Shown one piece after another: positions 61,998 to 64,000 of a stretch of DNA of 64,000 nucleotides (position 1 is the stretch's first letter; the number at the start of each line of letters is the position of its first letter). This DNA is from Bog-473 sp963770645. Lineage in GTDB: Bacteria > Actinomycetota > Acidimicrobiia > Acidimicrobiales > RAAP-2. The stretch is from the NCBI GenBank assembly GCA_963770645.1, contig CAVYQL010000004.1, positions 434,001 through 498,000 of the forward strand, in the 5' to 3' direction. Both the position numbers and the translations under genes were made by a program. Under the pieces are notes generated by a model. That model made no database searches and was not told where the DNA came from. It saw only the letters and a program-made list of their open reading frames with translations.

Positions 61998-63428
61998 TCA
62001 GTCGGCCCGCAGGAAGTCCTCCTCGAGCAGAGGAACCAGTTCGGTCCGCCCCTCGCTCGATACGGGGCTGGCGCCGCGAACCGCATCGTGGAGGACGACG
62101 CGGTCGCGCCCCTGGTGTTTCGCCTTCATCAGGGCGTCGTCGGCCCGCCGCAGGACGGCATCGAATTCCTCCCCCGGTTCGGCTTCTGTGATCCCGAAGC
62201 TGACCGTGAACTTCGGCAGGCCTCCGACGGTGATGGCGGCATCGAGCTGTTCTCGGAGCGTATTGAGCGCTCGCGCCGACTCGACGGCCGAGCAGTCGGG
62301 GAACGTGATCGCGAACTCCTCACCGCCGTGGCGCGACACGATGTCGCTCGATCGGAGCGAGTCTCGCAGGACACGGGCGAACAGCCGAAGGGCCCGGTCT
62401 CCCGTTTCATGCCCGTACGTGTCGTTGAGCGCCTTGAAGTGATCGAGGTCGGCCATGGCCACGGCAACCGGGTAGAGGTGCGGCGGTACCGCGGCGACCC
62501 GCTGGGAGAAGGACCGCCTGTTGAGCAGCCCGGTCAGGGTGTCGGTTGAGGCCTGCAGCTGCGTCTCGGCCATCACCCGGAGCAGCCCGATCCGGGCTCC
62601 GGCCAGCTTGGCCAACGTGGCCAGGTCGTTGGTCCGGTCGTCCTCGACCTCCACGCCGGGTTCGCCGGTGGCGTGGATGACGCCCACCGTGCGCCCCATG
62701 ATGGACACGGGCACGCACAGCGCCGACATCTGGCCCTGCGGTCTGTTGCGCAGCTTGGGGCAGGCGTCGAGGTCGTGGCTGTCCGAGAAGGTCTGGATCT
62801 GTGCCCGTCGTGCCGCCGGGCAGCGATCCGGAGAGTCCACTCCGCAGCTCGGTGGCTCGCCGTCCGGTCCGACCGCGGCCATCCGGTGCAGGTGGGCGTG
62901 ACTGTTGTCGGCCAGGAGCAGCTCAATCGGGGCACCAGGCAACACGGTGCTGAAAGACCTTTCGATCACGTCGATCACCTCGGGCTCGCCTTCGGCCATG
63001 TCGAGGGCATTGGCCAGGCGGCTCTCGAAGCGCTGGCGTTGCACTTGCGAATCACGAATCTTCGCCTCGTTGTCCGCTGATGCGATGGCGGCGCTCAGTT
63101 CGGCGTTGAGCTGGTCGCGGATCTCAGCTTGGCGCGCCGCCTCAGCGGCGGCGGCACTCAGTTCGCCGTTCAGGTCGCGCACCTTCTCGTCGGTCCGCCG
63201 CTGTTGACGTTGGCTCATGACCAACAGTCCGGTCGAGATGGGCAGGATCACGCCGATCAGGATCGCGACAGAAATCAGGTCCGCCTCGAATCCCGACGCC
63301 AACGCCTGGCCCGCCATGATGCACGGGACGCAGATCACTGCGAATACCAACAGACCGATGCCCACACTCAACCAGCGGAGTCGGTCGCTGCGGGCGATCT
63401 CGCCTTGCCATTCCTCCTCTGTGACCAT
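61998..63428 (-). CDS. Membrane GAF-GGDEF diguanylate cyclase
   Basis: This 476-residue signalling enzyme makes cyclic di-GMP from GTP. Two membrane spans lie near the N-terminus (WLSVGIGLLVFAVICVPCIM and ISVAILIGVILPISTGLLVM). A coiled coil rich in Glu/Ala follows (about 75-135), then a GAF-like sensory domain (about 150-295) holding several cysteines (SCGVDSPDRCPAARRA). The GGDEF domain follows with the active site SRHGGEEFAITF. An inhibitory-site R-x-x-D (RSSD) stands 5 residues before GGEEF, so product inhibition is expected. It is convergent with the hydrolase gene. Confidence 0.92.
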   Translation of the reverse strand: MVTEEEWQGEIARSDRLRWLSVGIGLLVFAVICVPCIMAGQALASGFEADLISVAILIGVILPISTGLLVMSQRQQRRTDEKVRDLNGELSAAAAEAARQAEIRDQLNAELSAAIASADNEAKIRDSQVQRQRFESRLANALDMAEGEPEVIDVIERSFSTVLPGAPIELLLADNSHAHLHRMAAVGPDGEPPSCGVDSPDRCPAARRAQIQTFSDSHDLDACPKLRNRPQGQMSALCVPVSIMGRTVGVIHATGEPGVEVEDDRTNDLATLAKLAGARIGLLRVMAETQLQASTDTLTGLLNRRSFSQRVAAVPPHLYPVAVAMADLDHFKALNDTYGHETGDRALRLFARVLRDSLRSSDIVSRHGGEEFAITFPDCSAVESARALNTLREQLDAAITVGGLPKFTVSFGITEAEPGEEFDAVLRRADDALMKAKHQGRDRVVLHDAVRGASPVSSEGRTELVPLLEEDFLRAD

Positions 63429-63628
63429 CTCCTCGGGGTCCCTTCAGGCGTACGCGAAGCGGCCCGATCCCTCTCCGTGAGGCGCCGCCGGACGCGTGTG
63501 ACAACTGGAGTGTCGACCGTCTGGGAGGTGGTCTTGAGCCTGTCCAATCTGGAGCCTGCGTCATCATCGCCGACCGTCGATCAATTGTGAAGAAATTGAG
63601 CAGAGCGACCTTTGATGCAGATGTCCCG

Positions 63629-64000
63629 TCAGATGTTCACGACAAGCTCGATGCAAACCGCCAGCCACGCCAACGCGACCAAGAGGAAGGGAACGTCGAG
63701 TCGGCGCCGGGAACTCATCAGCACTACCCAGGAGAATAGGTAGAACTCGACGAGGCTGCGGAACCCAACGTCTCCGAGCCAGATGCTCGGTGCCAGCGCG
63801 ATCGTAAGGAGGCCATAGCCGATCCACGCGAGTCGCTCGTGAAGCAATGCCTCGGTGTCCCGGTACGAGAGTGCGGCGATGACTCCGAAAATGATGAGCA
63901 GCGTCAATTCCCCGAACCACAGCAGCGCGGCCCACGACGGCAGGAGGCGGAGATAGTGGGCGAAGCCCCGGGCAGATCCCACGAACGGTACGCCGACGTT
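63629..64000 (-). CDS. C-terminal part of a membrane protein cut by the window edge
   Basis: The frame is open to base 64000, so at least 123 C-terminal residues are seen. There are three or four hydrophobic spans (WAALLWFGELTLLIIFGVIA, WIGYGLLTIALAPSIWLG, EFYLFSWVVLMSS, VPFLLVALAWLAVCIELVV). No motif is recognised. A 200-base gap with nothing evident separates it from the diguanylate cyclase start. It could be the end of a polytopic glycan or lipid enzyme. Confidence 0.6.
   Translation of the reverse strand, partial: NVGVPFVGSARGFAHYLRLLPSWAALLWFGELTLLIIFGVIAALSYRDTEALLHERLAWIGYGLLTIALAPSIWLGDVGFRSLVEFYLFSWVVLMSSRRRLDVPFLLVALAWLAVCIELVVNI

Noticed and set aside
1..64000. Insertion sequences, integrases or prophage genes
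   Set aside because: No transposase, integrase or phage structural motif was seen in any frame, even in the broken block where transfer might be suspected.

Overview
The window looks like chromosome from a high-GC actinobacterium. The evidence is uniform GC-rich codon use, many GTG starts, ATGA/GTGA stop-start overlaps, two tiny actinobacterial ribosomal proteins (bS22-like and bL37-like), and a housekeeping block (32.3-56.3 kb) whose gene order matches the Mycobacterium tuberculosis rsmI-metG-tatD-rpfB-ksgA-ispE ... pth-rplY-prs-glmU-mfd-mazG-eno-ftsB-DUF501-ppx stretch. A deep-branching actinobacterium such as Acidimicrobiia would fit, but this is inference. I see no transposase, integrase, phage gene or CRISPR array.

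Region A (1-32.3 kb) is a surface-glycan locus. It opens with an acyltransferase/SDR pair of the Rv0502/Rv0501 kind and a divergent aminotransferase-acetyltransferase pair. Then come glycosyltransferases, two tandem DegT-type sugar aminotransferases, a WbqC protein, several SAM methyltransferases, a large methyltransferase-coiled-coil-GT2-GT4 protein, a WbsX-like enzyme, a lipid-linked GT2 and two polytopic membrane proteins. At 27.7-32.3 kb a compact run of six genes (sugar-phosphate isomerase, SDR epimerase, HAD phosphatase, transaldolase-like protein, GHMP kinase, nucleotidyltransferase) matches a nucleotide-activated (GDP-type) D-glycero-D-manno-heptose route, with its own possible sedoheptulose 7-phosphate source.

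Region B (32.3-46 kb, minus strand) is housekeeping: glmU, prs, rplY, pth, mfd, a secreted peptidyl-prolyl isomerase-like protein, a methylase-MazG fusion, eno, ftsB, DUF501 and ppx. GlmU appears to lack the end of its acetyltransferase half. Region C (45.6-50 kb) holds a hydrolase, a small membrane protein, tRNA-Gln(UUG), a two-component system, a structured intergenic stretch, a VOC protein and bS22.

Region D (50-56.3 kb, minus strand) carries DUF192, rsmI, metG, tatD, an RlpA-like secreted protein in the usual rpfB position, ksgA and ispE. Region E (56.4-64 kb) holds bL37, a glycerophosphodiesterase, a Sco-type copper protein with a second lipoprotein, an acyl-CoA dehydrogenase, a hydrolase, a GAF-GGDEF diguanylate cyclase and a membrane protein cut by the window edge.

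Important caution: between about 10.9 and 33.2 kb nearly every gene is interrupted by single-base frame changes (about 35 in all), while the flanks show none. The protein sequence stays conserved across each break, so I read this as a low-accuracy assembly segment rather than true decay. Genes there are given their full inferred extent.
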